Part shown: positions 23,751-33,737 of the stretch, piece after piece | Numbering within the stretch: position 1 is the stretch's first letter | How the letters are laid out: each line of letters opens with the position of its first letter | Assembly: GCF_011174675.1 (NCBI RefSeq) | Contig: NZ_JAANIG010000036.1 | Coordinates: forward strand, 1-41,300 | Reading direction: 5' to 3' | DNA length: 41,300 bases | Origin: Perlabentimonas gracilis | Lineage (GTDB): Bacteria > Bacteroidota > Bacteroidia > Bacteroidales > Tenuifilaceae | Made by a program: the position numbers and the translations under genes | Notes under the pieces: generated by a model | The model's input: the letters and a program-made list of their open reading frames with translations, nothing else | Database searches by the model: none | What the model was told of the DNA's origin: nothing

Positions 23751-24104
23751 ATGATTACTAAAGCGTTAATATTCATTACAGCAATAATGTTCTGGTTTGT
23801 TCAAGGTTTTTCGGTTCAAACTACCCAAGATCAGAGTCAAAATAAATCAGCAGAATTTAAGGTTTACGGAGAATGCGGAATGTGTAAAACTCGCATTGAA
23901 AATGCCGCAAAAATCGAAGGCGTGAAATCAGCAACTTGGGACAAGGAAACCCAAATGCTAAAAATTGATTTTAATCCCTCAACCGTTAAACTAACCGATA
24001 TACATAAAAGCATTGTCAAGGTTGGTCATGATACCGATAAGGAAAAAGCACAGGATGAGATTTACAAGAAACTGCCTGCCTGCTGCAAATACGAAAGACC
24101 ATAG
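23751..24104 (+). CDS. Secreted HMA-domain metal-binding protein
   Basis: 117 residues with a signal peptide (1-22). It is followed by one heavy-metal-associated domain with CGMCKTRIENAA (CxxC), a GHDTDKEK segment where most HMA domains end, and an extra tail YKKLPACCKYERP with a Cys pair. The unit is the same as the two repeats fused to the RND adaptor at 29234-31111. It would carry Cu(I), Ag(I) or a similar soft metal in the periplasm to the exporter. A perfect 16-bp hairpin separates it from cusA. Confidence 0.9.
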   Translation: MITKALIFITAIMFWFVQGFSVQTTQDQSQNKSAEFKVYGECGMCKTRIENAAKIEGVKSATWDKETQMLKIDFNPSTVKLTDIHKSIVKVGHDTDKEKAQDEIYKKLPACCKYERP

Positions 24105-24114
24105 TGTATTAAAC

Positions 24115-24151
24115 AATCACTCCCCTGCAATATTCTTGCAGGGGAGTGATT
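24115..24151 (+). terminator. Strong hairpin between the HMA gene and cusA
   Basis: A perfect 16-bp stem (24115-24130 with 24136-24151) and a 5-nt loop, followed by TTTCAAT. It can end or attenuate transcription before cusA. The GTG at 24146 lies within it, so the cusA start is taken at 24179. Confidence 0.75.
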
Positions 24152-24178
24152 TTCAATAATCTCACAAAAAATATTTAT

Positions 24179-27100
24179 ATGCTAAATAGGATAATAAAAT
24201 ATTTTCTAGAGAACAGGTTGGTTACCGTGCTTTTGCTAATCGGATTTATAACCTGGGGAGTAGTAACTGCACCTTTTGGGTGGCAAGTTGGCTCATTGCC
24301 CTCAGATCCTGTTCCTGTGGATGCAATACCCGATATTGGTGAAAATCAACAAATTGTATTTACAGAATGGAATGGACGATCACCCCAAGATATTGATGAT
24401 CAGATCTCGTATCCTCTTACCACGTATATGCTTGGTATTCCAGGGGTTAAATCAATAAGAAGCACTTCAATTTTTGGATTTTCTAGCATTTACATAATCT
24501 TCGAAGAGGATATTGAGTTCTACTGGTCGCGGTCGAGAATTCTCGAAAAGTTAAACTCATTACCATCAAACCTACTTCCAGAAGGTGTTCAACCCACATT
24601 GGGTCCCGATGCAACAGCACTTGGGCAAGTATACTGGTACACCATTGAAGGGCGCGACAAGGATGGAAATCCTACTGGTGGATGGGATTTGCATGAAATT
24701 CGATCGGTTCAAGATTTTTACGTAAAGTATGGATTAAACTCAGCAGAGGGAGTCTCGGAGGTTGCCTCCATAGGCGGCTTTGTGAAAGAGTACCAAATTG
24801 ATGTAAATCCCGATGCCCTTAGGGCATACAACATTCCCCTTCATAGGGTTATGCAGGCTGTTCAAAAATCGAATAGAGATGTGGGAGCCAAGACCATTGA
24901 GATAAATCAAGCTGAGTACCTAATGCGTGGCCTCGGATACGTAAAAAATATTGAGGATATTGAGAAGGCAGTTGTTGCAGTTCAGGACAATACACCTATC
25001 CTCATAAAAGATATTGCAGTAGTATCCTTGGGCCCAGCAACCCGCCGGGGTTTACTCGACAAAGATGGAGCCGAAGTAGTAGGCGGTGTTGTGGTTGCGA
25101 GGTATGGCTCAAATCCCCTAGAGGTAATAAATAATGTAAAAGATAAGATTGCTGAAATTGCGCCGGGATTACCAAATAAGACTTTGGCCAATGGAGTTGA
25201 AAGTCAGCTAACAATAGTACCTTTTTACGATCGTACTGAATTAATATACGAGACATTGGGTACTCTTGAAGAAGCTTTATCACTACAAATACTTATCACC
25301 ATTCTGGTGATCATTGTAATGATTTACAATCTGCGGGCTTCGCTACTCATATCGAGTTTACTCCCCATTGCAGTGCTAATGGTTTTTATAGCAATGCGTT
25401 ACTTTGGAGTTGATGCAAATATTGTTGCCCTCTCGGGAATTGCAATTGCCATTGGTACAATGGTAGATTTGGGCATTATACTCTCAGAGAACATAATTAA
25501 GCATACGGAAGAATCGCCACCCGGAGTGAAACTTATTGATACTATTTACAAAGGTTCGTCGGAGGTATCGGGGGCTATACTTACAGCTGTATCAACTACT
25601 ATTGTAAGTTTTATTCCAGTGTTTACAATGCAAGCAGCAGAGGGTAAACTTTTTGGCCCCTTAGCATTTACCAAAACATTTGCGCTTGTGGCTGCATTAA
25701 TTGTGGCATTATTCATATTACCCACATTAGCCTACTTCTTTTTTGGAACAAAAATCAAGAGCAAGAAGGTTGCTAAATGGGTAAACATCATACTGCTTGC
25801 CATTGGATCAACATTAGTTGTTTTTGGTTACTATTGGGGAGGGATCATTTTATTTCTATTTGGTGCAATAGGCTTGATTAAAAGCTATTTATTAAGATCA
25901 AAAGAAACTAACAACAAATGGTATAATGTACTTCTCAACAATTCTGACCTAATAATTGCAGCCATTGGGGTGGTTTGGTTACTAGCAAATTACTGGTTAC
26001 CCCTTGGCGCTAGTAAAAGCCTGTTTTTAAATGTGATATTCGTAATACTAGTAGTAGGAATTCTACTGGGAGCATTTACTTTACTGGAGTTTTACTACAA
26101 ACGAATTCTTAACTGGTGCTTAAATAACAAGCTGAAGTTTCTACTGATACCATCTATTCTAATTCTATTTGGCGTGACCATTTGGCTTGGCTTTAGTACA
26201 ATATTTGGCTTTGTGGCCAAGGGTACTGATACAGTTGGATGGAATATTAGAACAACCAAAGTTTGGTCTACCTTAACTCATAGTATTCCTGGTATTGGGA
26301 AAGAATTTATGCCTTCGTTAGACGAGGGTAGCTTCTTGCTAATGCCCACCTCGATGCCACATTCGGGTGTTGAGTATAATAAAAAAGTGCTTGGGCAACT
26401 CGATATGCTTGTTACCAGCATTCCAGAAGTGGAGCTTACCGTGGGTAAATTAGGACGAGTAGAATCGGCACTTGACCCCGCTCCTATTTCAATGTACGAA
26501 AATGTAATAAACTATAAGCCAGAGTATATACTTAATGAAAGAGGAAGAAGGGTTCGTTTTAAGGTAGATAGAAATGATAGGTTTATTCTTACTACGGGAG
26601 ATACTCTTTCTATCGAGGAGGCCATTAGTTCTGGTGTAACAAAAGAAAAGTTGATTCTGGATAGTAAAGGAAACTACTTTCGCAATTGGCGCTCACACAT
26701 AAAATCGCCCGATGATATTTGGAATGAGATTGTTACAGTTACTAGGATTCCAGGAGTTACTTCGGCACCAAAGCTACAACCCATTGAAACAAGGTTGGTA
26801 ATGCTACAAACTGGAATGCGCGCTCCAATGGGAATAAAGGTGTATGGGCCTGATTTATCTACCATTGAGGACTTTGGGATGCAGCTGGAGGAGATTTTAA
26901 AACAAGTGCCATCAGTAAAGGCCGAGGCTGTTTTCGCCGATAGAATAGTAGGGAAACCATATATCCATTTAAATATTAACCGCGACAAAATAGCGAGATA
27001 TGGATTAAGTGTTGAAGATGTTCAGCAAAATATTGAGACAGCCATTGGAGGGATGAAAATCTCATCAACGGTTGAAGGTCGCGAGCGTTTCCCCATAAGG

Positions 27101-28003
27101 GTTCGTTATCCTAGAGAACTCCGAGATGACCCAGAATCAATAGCAAACATTCTAGTGCCTTCGCCAAGCGGAGTTCAAATTCCACTTAATCAACTGATCG
27201 ACATCGAATATGTTCGTGGGCCACAGGCTATAAAAAGTGAAGAAACATTTTTGGTTGGCTATGTACTATTCGACAGAAAGACAGAATACGCAGAAGTTGA
27301 TGTGGTTAATGATGCACAAGCGACTATTCTTGACAAAATAAGTTCAGGAGAACTAATTGTTCCTGCTGGTATTAGCTATAAATTCTCTGGTAGCTACGAG
27401 AACCAGGTTCGGGCCGAGAAGCGATTATCCATCATTGTACCACTGGTTCTGGCCATTGTATTTCTAATTCTTTACTTCCAGTTCAAGTCGGTTACCACGT
27501 CGCTCATGATATTTAGCGGAATAGCCATGGCGTTTAGCGGTGGATTTATTATGCATTGGCTTTACGGTCAGGGTTGGTTTGCCGATTTTTCAGTTTTTGG
27601 AACCAATTTGAGGGATTTGTTCCAAATGGGAACCATAAATCTGAGTGTTGCCGTTTGGGTGGGATTTATTGCGCTATTTGGATTGGCGACCGACGATGGT
27701 GTGGTGATGGGTACTTATCTCGATCAAAGTTTTAAACGAAATACAACCGATAGTATAAAAGGTATTAGAGCGGCAGTTGTAGAGGCCGGACAGCGGAGAA
27801 TTAAGCCCGCAATTATGACCTCTGCCACAACAATTATAGCCTTACTGCCAATTCTCACATCAACCGGACGAGGTGCTGATATAATGATACCTATGGCAAT
27901 TCCTGCCTTTGGTGGTATGCTGGTAGCTTCAATTACCTATTTTATTGTACCCGTGCTTTACAGCCTGCGCGAGGAAAGAAAACATAAAAGCATTGAGTCA
28001 TGA
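24179..28003 (+). CDS. cusA: CusA/CzcA-type RND heavy-metal efflux pump
   Basis: 1274 residues from ATG 24179 (MLNRIIKYFLENRLVTVLLL). It has two RND halves with large periplasmic loops. The proton-relay acidic residues are visible in GTMVDLGIILSENIIKH (TM4) and GLATDDGVVMGTY (TM10). The middle of the protein, between the two halves, is about 200 residues longer than in E. coli CusA. It includes four or five added hydrophobic segments and a soluble stretch with RFKVDRNDRF; this long form is usual for Bacteroidota. It exports Cu(I)/Ag(I) or divalent metals from the periplasm through the TolC-type channel. The stop overlaps the tolC-type start (ATGA). Confidence 0.94.
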   Translation: MLNRIIKYFLENRLVTVLLLIGFITWGVVTAPFGWQVGSLPSDPVPVDAIPDIGENQQIVFTEWNGRSPQDIDDQISYPLTTYMLGIPGVKSIRSTSIFGFSSIYIIFEEDIEFYWSRSRILEKLNSLPSNLLPEGVQPTLGPDATALGQVYWYTIEGRDKDGNPTGGWDLHEIRSVQDFYVKYGLNSAEGVSEVASIGGFVKEYQIDVNPDALRAYNIPLHRVMQAVQKSNRDVGAKTIEINQAEYLMRGLGYVKNIEDIEKAVVAVQDNTPILIKDIAVVSLGPATRRGLLDKDGAEVVGGVVVARYGSNPLEVINNVKDKIAEIAPGLPNKTLANGVESQLTIVPFYDRTELIYETLGTLEEALSLQILITILVIIVMIYNLRASLLISSLLPIAVLMVFIAMRYFGVDANIVALSGIAIAIGTMVDLGIILSENIIKHTEESPPGVKLIDTIYKGSSEVSGAILTAVSTTIVSFIPVFTMQAAEGKLFGPLAFTKTFALVAALIVALFILPTLAYFFFGTKIKSKKVAKWVNIILLAIGSTLVVFGYYWGGIILFLFGAIGLIKSYLLRSKETNNKWYNVLLNNSDLIIAAIGVVWLLANYWLPLGASKSLFLNVIFVILVVGILLGAFTLLEFYYKRILNWCLNNKLKFLLIPSILILFGVTIWLGFSTIFGFVAKGTDTVGWNIRTTKVWSTLTHSIPGIGKEFMPSLDEGSFLLMPTSMPHSGVEYNKKVLGQLDMLVTSIPEVELTVGKLGRVESALDPAPISMYENVINYKPEYILNERGRRVRFKVDRNDRFILTTGDTLSIEEAISSGVTKEKLILDSKGNYFRNWRSHIKSPDDIWNEIVTVTRIPGVTSAPKLQPIETRLVMLQTGMRAPMGIKVYGPDLSTIEDFGMQLEEILKQVPSVKAEAVFADRIVGKPYIHLNINRDKIARYGLSVEDVQQNIETAIGGMKISSTVEGRERFPIRVRYPRELRDDPESIANILVPSPSGVQIPLNQLIDIEYVRGPQAIKSEETFLVGYVLFDRKTEYAEVDVVNDAQATILDKISSGELIVPAGISYKFSGSYENQVRAEKRLSIIVPLVLAIVFLILYFQFKSVTTSLMIFSGIAMAFSGGFIMHWLYGQGWFADFSVFGTNLRDLFQMGTINLSVAVWVGFIALFGLATDDGVVMGTYLDQSFKRNTTDSIKGIRAAVVEAGQRRIKPAIMTSATTIIALLPILTSTGRGADIMIPMAIPAFGGMLVASITYFIVPVLYSLREERKHKSIES

Positions 28004-29247
28004 AGATAATCATCAATATACTAATCATCACACTTTGTGTTAGTTTGAATAGCTATACACAAACACTAAACGACTACCTAAAAATTGCTGCGGAGAACAA
28101 TCCCGGATTGCAGGCTAAATACAAGGATTTTGAGGCTGCTATGCAAAAAATACCGCAAGCAAATTCGCTACCCGATCCCACTTTATCCTTCGGATATTTT
28201 ATTTCGCCAGTTGAAACCAGAGTAGGTCCGCAAAAGGCAAGGTTTTCATTAACGCAGCAGTTCCCATGGTTTGGAACCCTGAAAGCACAAGAAGATGCCG
28301 CTACGTTAATGGCTGAGGCCAAGTATCAAGCTTTCATCGATGCTCGAAATAAACTTTATTTTCAAGTATCATCAGCGTATTTCCCCCTATTTGAACTTGA
28401 TAATTGGAAGAAGATCGAGGAAGAAAACATAACTATTCTCCAATCTTACAAAAAAATTGTTTCTAGAAGATTTGAAAATGGAAATGGATCACTAGCCAAT
28501 ATTCTACGAGTAGATATGATGCTAAATGACGCCACAACAAACCTTAACATACTAGTAAACAAGGAGAAACCTCTCACAACGGCATTCAACCAGTTGCTAA
28601 ACAGAGATGCTAACGAAACCATTGTAGTTAGTGACACTTTATCTGCAAACATACTTACAGAAGAGTACAGAAAAGACTCGTTGTTAAGAAGTAATCCAAT
28701 TATTAACGAATTAAATCTGTTAGAACAAGCCAGCAAAGCAACTGAGAATGCTGCCATAAAACAAGGCCTCCCAAAATTTGGAGTTGGAGTTGACTATGTT
28801 ATAGTTGGAGAACGAACTGATATTGTTATGCCAGAAAACGGGAAGGATGTACTTATGCCTATGGTAACATTAAGCATCCCAATTTTTAGGGGGAAGTACA
28901 AAGCGGCTGTAAAGGAAGCGGTGCTGACCCAGGAAAAATACTCGCTTCAAAAAAAGGATCGAATCAACATCTTAACGGCAGAGTACGATATGGTATTGTT
29001 TGAAATAAATCAGCAGTTACAGCTGATATCTCTTTATGAAAATCAACTACAAACTACCAATCAAACCCTTAACCTACTTTTTAAGGATTATAGTAACTCA
29101 GGTAAAGATTTCGAAGAGGTATTGCAAATGCAACAACAGCTACTCAAATACAGGAAGCTGAAGACAACGGCACTTAAGCAATACCATATTAGCGTAGCAA
29201 AATTTAACTACTTAACGGCAAAAACATACTATAATGAAAGTAAATAG
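28000..29247 (+). CDS. TolC-family outer-membrane efflux channel
   Basis: 415 residues with a signal peptide (about 1-21). The mature protein is mainly long amphipathic helices in two similar halves, as in TolC/CusC: LNDYLKIAAENNPGLQAKYKDF and SNPIINELNLLEQASKATENAA mark the starts of the repeats. FSLTQQFPWFGT matches the first extracellular strand region. It forms the outer-membrane exit of the CusA-CusB exporter. The start overlaps cusA by four bases; its 3' end overlaps the adaptor gene by 14 bases, so the three are translated together. Confidence 0.93.
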   Translation: MKIIINILIITLCVSLNSYTQTLNDYLKIAAENNPGLQAKYKDFEAAMQKIPQANSLPDPTLSFGYFISPVETRVGPQKARFSLTQQFPWFGTLKAQEDAATLMAEAKYQAFIDARNKLYFQVSSAYFPLFELDNWKKIEEENITILQSYKKIVSRRFENGNGSLANILRVDMMLNDATTNLNILVNKEKPLTTAFNQLLNRDANETIVVSDTLSANILTEEYRKDSLLRSNPIINELNLLEQASKATENAAIKQGLPKFGVGVDYVIVGERTDIVMPENGKDVLMPMVTLSIPIFRGKYKAAVKEAVLTQEKYSLQKKDRINILTAEYDMVLFEINQQLQLISLYENQLQTTNQTLNLLFKDYSNSGKDFEEVLQMQQQLLKYRKLKTTALKQYHISVAKFNYLTAKTYYNESK

Positions 29248-31111
29248 AAAACACATAATAATCCTAGTTGCAACCCTAGCCATGGGCATACTGCTTGGTT
29301 GGTTATTCTTTGGGGGGTCAAAAAGCGATTCAGGAAATGACCAGCACGACCACACTTCTGAAATAGGCGCTGAGACTACCTACACTTGCAGCATGCACCC
29401 ACAAATTAGACAAAATGAACCAGGCGATTGTCCGATTTGCGGAATGGATTTGATTCCGCTAGAGAGTGATGATAATGACGACCTCGATCCGATGGCAATT
29501 AGAATGTCCAAAACCGCAATGCAGCTAGCCAGTGTTAGCACTGAAATTGTTGGCAAAACAATGCCCGTAAAAACATTACGACTAAATGGTAAAGTACAAC
29601 CTGATGAACGACAAATATCAACCCAATCGGCCCATTTTTCTGGTAGGATTGAAAAGTTGCTGGTCAAATTTACTGGCCAATTTGTATCTAAAGGACAAGT
29701 AATTGCACACATATACTCTCCTGAGCTGGTAACTGCACAGGAAGAACTGCTTGAGGCACTAGAATCGAAGGAAACTCAGCCTCAACTATTAGATGCTGCA
29801 AAAGAAAAACTCAAGAAATGGAAATTATCTGAGAATCAGATTGAGCAGATTATTCAGTCGGGCATTGCGCAGGATGAATTCCCTCTAATTGCCGATATAT
29901 CAGGTTATATTACAGACAGGAAAGTCAACCTGGGCGATTATGTCAGAAAAGGGCAATCTCTTTACGAAATTACCGATCTATCGAGAGTATGGATACTACT
30001 TGATGTTTACGAATCGGATATCAATTGGATTACAAAAGGGAGTAAAGTTAACTATACAGTTCAATCGTATCCAGGAGAGAGTTTTAATGGATCAATCTCA
30101 TTTATCGACCCAATTGTTGATCCAAAAAGTAGAGTTAGTAAGGCTAGGTTAGAGGTTAGCAATAAGGACTATAAACTTAAGCCAGAGATGTTTGTTTCGG
30201 CAAATATTGAAGTCAACCTCCCATCTTCTAGCAATGCTATAGTTGTTCCGAAAAGTGCAGTTATGTGGACAGGGAAACGATCGGTGGTATATGTAAAATC
30301 AACATCAAGCGAACAGGTAAGTTTTGTGATGCGGAAAGTTACCCTAGGGCCAGCCCTTGGTAACAGCTATGTAATTGAAGAAGGACTAGAAGAGGGAGAG
30401 GAAATTGCAGTAAACGGAACCTTTAGCATTGATGCAGCTGCGCAGCTGGCTGGCAAACCTAGCATGATGAGCCCCGAAGGTGGGGCAGTTATGACTGGCC
30501 ATGATCATGGAGGAAGCAAAATGGAAGAAAACCCAACTCAGGAGGTGCCTGCAAAGCACTTGTCAATTAAAGTTGCGGGTAGTTGTGGTATGTGCAAAGA
30601 TAGGATTGAGAAGGCAGCACTTTCGGTTTCGGGCGTAACATCTGCTAACTGGGATGAAAAATCTCAAACACTTCATTTAGATTACAATCAAGGAGTGCAA
30701 ACTGATGATATCCATAAGGCAATTGCTGGGGTTGGGCACGATACAGAAAAGGTTAAAGCACCCGATAATGTTTACGACAAACTCCCTGAATGCTGTCTAT
30801 ACGAAAGGTTTGATTACAAGCAGGTCGAAAAAACAAAAATGGAGCACGCCATGGTAAAAGTTGCTGGAAGCTGCGGTATGTGTAAGGATAGGATTGAAAA
30901 GGCGGCTCTTTCGGTTGATGGGGTTATATCGGCAAATTGGGACGAAGAATCACAAGTTGTCCACTTAGATTTTAACCCCCAAAAAACCAATTCCGATGAG
31001 ATTCAAAAGGCCATTGCAAAAGCTGGGCACGATACAGAAAAATATAAAGCCCCAGATAGCGTCTACAATAAGCTACCCGAGTGCTGTTTGTACAAGAGAT
31101 TAGCCTATTAG
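29234..31111 (+). CDS. cusB: RND periplasmic adaptor (CusB type) with two extra C-terminal HMA domains
   Basis: 625 residues. Signal anchor 8-26; metal-binding YHS-like segment 50-75 (YTCSMHPQ...GDCPICGMDLIP). Membrane-fusion-protein core follows (biotinyl-lipoyl halves around SAHFSGRIEKL and YITDRKVNLG, beta-barrel to about 405), then a His-Asp-rich linker (GHDHGGSKME). Two HMA units come next, about 443-527 and 539-624, each with CGMCKDRIEKAALSV and KLPECCLYxR, repeating every 96 residues. Fused HMA domains would load metal directly onto the pump. They match the free HMA protein at 23751-24104, so the locus has three copies of this module. Confidence 0.93.
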   Translation: MKVNRKHIIILVATLAMGILLGWLFFGGSKSDSGNDQHDHTSEIGAETTYTCSMHPQIRQNEPGDCPICGMDLIPLESDDNDDLDPMAIRMSKTAMQLASVSTEIVGKTMPVKTLRLNGKVQPDERQISTQSAHFSGRIEKLLVKFTGQFVSKGQVIAHIYSPELVTAQEELLEALESKETQPQLLDAAKEKLKKWKLSENQIEQIIQSGIAQDEFPLIADISGYITDRKVNLGDYVRKGQSLYEITDLSRVWILLDVYESDINWITKGSKVNYTVQSYPGESFNGSISFIDPIVDPKSRVSKARLEVSNKDYKLKPEMFVSANIEVNLPSSSNAIVVPKSAVMWTGKRSVVYVKSTSSEQVSFVMRKVTLGPALGNSYVIEEGLEEGEEIAVNGTFSIDAAAQLAGKPSMMSPEGGAVMTGHDHGGSKMEENPTQEVPAKHLSIKVAGSCGMCKDRIEKAALSVSGVTSANWDEKSQTLHLDYNQGVQTDDIHKAIAGVGHDTEKVKAPDNVYDKLPECCLYERFDYKQVEKTKMEHAMVKVAGSCGMCKDRIEKAALSVDGVISANWDEESQVVHLDFNPQKTNSDEIQKAIAKAGHDTEKYKAPDSVYNKLPECCLYKRLAY

Positions 31112-31240
31112 CAAACAGCTAATTGAAATCATTGGGCACACTGCTACTGCATTTTTTAAAATAAGCTGAAACTACTAAACAAGTGGGTTCAGATTAACAA
31201 GACAAATATATTAAAAGCTAAAATTACCATTTTAACAAAT

Positions 31241-33433
31241 ATGAAAACAATTTTGATTTTGGCAGCCCTTTTAACTTTACCGTACCTTACCTTTTCCCAA
31301 AAGGTTGATGGCCATATATCTGAAAAGGGCGAAAACGGGCAATCTACCCCAGTGGTTGGAGCCAACTTATACTGGCTGGGAACTACTTTAGGAACAACCA
31401 CCAACGAAACGGGCTACTTTGCCATTAATCGGCCTAAAGGGGCTGAGCTCCTCGTTATCAGCTTTGTGGGTTACCAAACCGATACGCTTCTTGTTCCATC
31501 AACACAAACCCGCATAATGCACACGCTGCAGAGTAGCGTTGATATTGAGGGTGTGGTTGTGGCAGGACGAGCAGCGGGGACACACTTCGATAGGGTGAAC
31601 CCCGTACAAACCCAGATAATAACCCGAAACGAGCTGGAGCGTGCTGCTTGCTGCAACCTTTCGGAGAGCTTCGAGACGAATGCGTCTGTGGATGTATCGT
31701 ACAGCGATGCGGTAACTGGAGCAAAGCAGATTCAGCTGCTTGGACTTGCCGGCACCTATAGCCAAATTCAGGTGGAAAACATTCCCGCTCTTCGAGGTTT
31801 AGCCTCGACCTTTGGACTGGGTTACATTCCGGGGTCATGGATGGAGTCCATACAGGTATCGAAAGGTACTGCCTCGGTAGCCAATGGCTACGAGAGCATT
31901 GCTGGACAAATTAATGTCGAGTACAAAAAACCCTGGGAAGATGAGGTGTTTTTTGTGAATGGATACGCCAACAGCCTTGGAATGGCCGAGTTCAACACCA
32001 ATTTTAGAATGAGTGTATCCCCAAAAGTATCGACAATGGTGCTTGCCCATGTTGAGAATATGAGCTTTGAAAACGATCATAATCACGATACATTCCTAAA
32101 TCACCCGTTGGTAAAGCAGTATCATCTGCTTAACAGATGGAAGTACGATGGGAATAGCTTTGAGTCGCAGGTAGGTATACGCCTACTGGACGAGGATAGA
32201 AGTGCAGGGCAGCTAGCACACGAAAACATCATCAATCCTTTTGGTATTGATATACAAACTAGGCAATACGAGGGATTTGGTAAGGCTGGTTACATTTTCG
32301 ATAGGCCCAACACGTCGTTGGGGCTAATTGCCTCGGCAAGTATGCACGACCAGCAGTCCGTATTTGGACAAAGCCTATACACTGGTAGGCAGCAAAGTTT
32401 ATACTCCAACCTAGTGTTCATAACCTACATTGGGCGAACCAACCATACCATTAAAACGGGGGTTAGCTTTACCTACGACGACTATAGCGAAAGCCTCAAC
32501 AACCTAAGCTTCGATAGAATAGAGAGCACGCCGGGTGCATACCTTGAGTACACCTACAAATGGCTCGAAGATTTTTCGCTTATGGCAGGTGCAAGAGTCG
32601 ATAGGCACAATATGTTTGGTACGCTATTCACACCCCGGTTACATATGCGATATCAGCCCATTGAGCAGCTCAACCTAAGGGCTAGCGTTGGAAAGGGATA
32701 CCGTTCGCCAAGCGTTATTGCTGAGAATATGTACCTATTGGCCAGCTCAAGAAATATGGTGTTTTTAGAAGATATTGGAATTGAAGAGGCTTGGAACTTT
32801 GGCATAAACATTACCCAAAAATATATGCTTTGGTTTAGGGAGTTAACCATTAATACCGATTTCTATAGAACTAGCTTCGCCAATCAGCTTATTGTTGATA
32901 TGGACAGAGACCCCACGAATGTTTACTTCTACAATCTCGATGGGGAGTCGTATTCCAATAGCCTGCAAGCCGAGGTTAGCTACTCCCCTTTCCACCGTTT
33001 CGATTTTTCGGTTGCCTACCGCTGGAACGATGTGCGAACCACAATCAATGGTGAACTTCAGGAAAAGCCCTTGGTTAGCCAATATAAAGGTTTCTTCACC
33101 ACCAGCTACCAAACCGAGAGCAAATGGCAGCTTGACTATACGCTGCATTTAAATGGGGGTGGACGATTACCCAATACTAACCATCTACCCGAAGAGCTTT
33201 ACAGGGGCGAAAGCTTCCCATCGTTTATCACTATGAATGCTCAGGTTTCAAAAACAATTGATCGGTGGGATGTTTACATTGGGGTCGAGAACCTTACGGG
33301 GTACACCCAGAAAAACCCAATTATTTCGTCAGAAAACCCGTATAGCCCATTCTTTGATGCATCAATGGTTTGGGGGCCGTTAACAGGTCGAAAATTCTAT
33401 ATTGGGTTTAGATATGCAATTAACCGGCAATAA
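31241..33433 (+). CDS. TonB-dependent receptor with carboxypeptidase-regulatory domain
   Basis: 730 residues. Signal peptide 1-19; CarboxypepD-regulatory-like domain about 20-105 (GANLYWLGTTLGTTTNETGYFAI); plug about 110-230; 22-strand barrel to the end, closing on an aromatic strand (GRKFYIGFRYAINRQ). The plug holds an unusual Cys pair (AACCNLSESF) right after the domain start. It lies between the RND exporter and two HMA proteins. Receptors of this group in copper loci may import a metal or metal complex, or act in export-linked sensing; the substrate is not known. No SusD partner follows, so it is not a glycan SusC. Confidence 0.92.
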   Translation: MKTILILAALLTLPYLTFSQKVDGHISEKGENGQSTPVVGANLYWLGTTLGTTTNETGYFAINRPKGAELLVISFVGYQTDTLLVPSTQTRIMHTLQSSVDIEGVVVAGRAAGTHFDRVNPVQTQIITRNELERAACCNLSESFETNASVDVSYSDAVTGAKQIQLLGLAGTYSQIQVENIPALRGLASTFGLGYIPGSWMESIQVSKGTASVANGYESIAGQINVEYKKPWEDEVFFVNGYANSLGMAEFNTNFRMSVSPKVSTMVLAHVENMSFENDHNHDTFLNHPLVKQYHLLNRWKYDGNSFESQVGIRLLDEDRSAGQLAHENIINPFGIDIQTRQYEGFGKAGYIFDRPNTSLGLIASASMHDQQSVFGQSLYTGRQQSLYSNLVFITYIGRTNHTIKTGVSFTYDDYSESLNNLSFDRIESTPGAYLEYTYKWLEDFSLMAGARVDRHNMFGTLFTPRLHMRYQPIEQLNLRASVGKGYRSPSVIAENMYLLASSRNMVFLEDIGIEEAWNFGINITQKYMLWFRELTINTDFYRTSFANQLIVDMDRDPTNVYFYNLDGESYSNSLQAEVSYSPFHRFDFSVAYRWNDVRTTINGELQEKPLVSQYKGFFTTSYQTESKWQLDYTLHLNGGGRLPNTNHLPEELYRGESFPSFITMNAQVSKTIDRWDVYIGVENLTGYTQKNPIISSENPYSPFFDASMVWGPLTGRKFYIGFRYAINRQ

Positions 33434-33498
33434 AACGTAACTGGCGTAAACAAAACAATTAAAACAACTGTTTGTAATAACTATAAAACTTTTACAAA

Positions 33499-33717
33499 AT
33501 GGAAACACTTACATTAACCATTCCTAACATGAAGTGCATGGGATGTTCAACCAACATTGAGAACCACCTAAAAAAGGTAGGAGGTGTAACTGAAGTAAAA
33601 ACCAATCTGCAAAATCGAACCGTTGAGGTGAACTACTCCGGCGATTTATCAACCAAAAAGCTAATTATTAAAACACTTAAAGGGATTGGGTATCCAGCGG
33701 AGGAGGTAAACGAGTGA
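33499..33717 (+). CDS. CopZ-like cytosolic HMA metallochaperone
   Basis: 72 residues, a single HMA domain with MKCMGCSTNIENHL (CxxC) and the closing GIGYPAEEVNE. No signal peptide, so it stays in the cytoplasm. CopZ/Atx1-type proteins carry Cu(I) to ATPases or repressors. It lies 65 bases after the TonB receptor on the same strand and before a repeat-rich gap. It differs from the CGMC-type units of the exporter and is closer to standard HMA domains. Confidence 0.92.
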   Translation: METLTLTIPNMKCMGCSTNIENHLKKVGGVTEVKTNLQNRTVEVNYSGDLSTKKLIIKTLKGIGYPAEEVNE

Positions 33718-33737
33718 GTGGTTGGATGATTGCATAT

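Noticed and set aside
24146-24178. GTG 24146 as the cusA start
   Set aside because: It lies inside a 16-bp hairpin; ATG 24179 begins the usual RND N-terminus.
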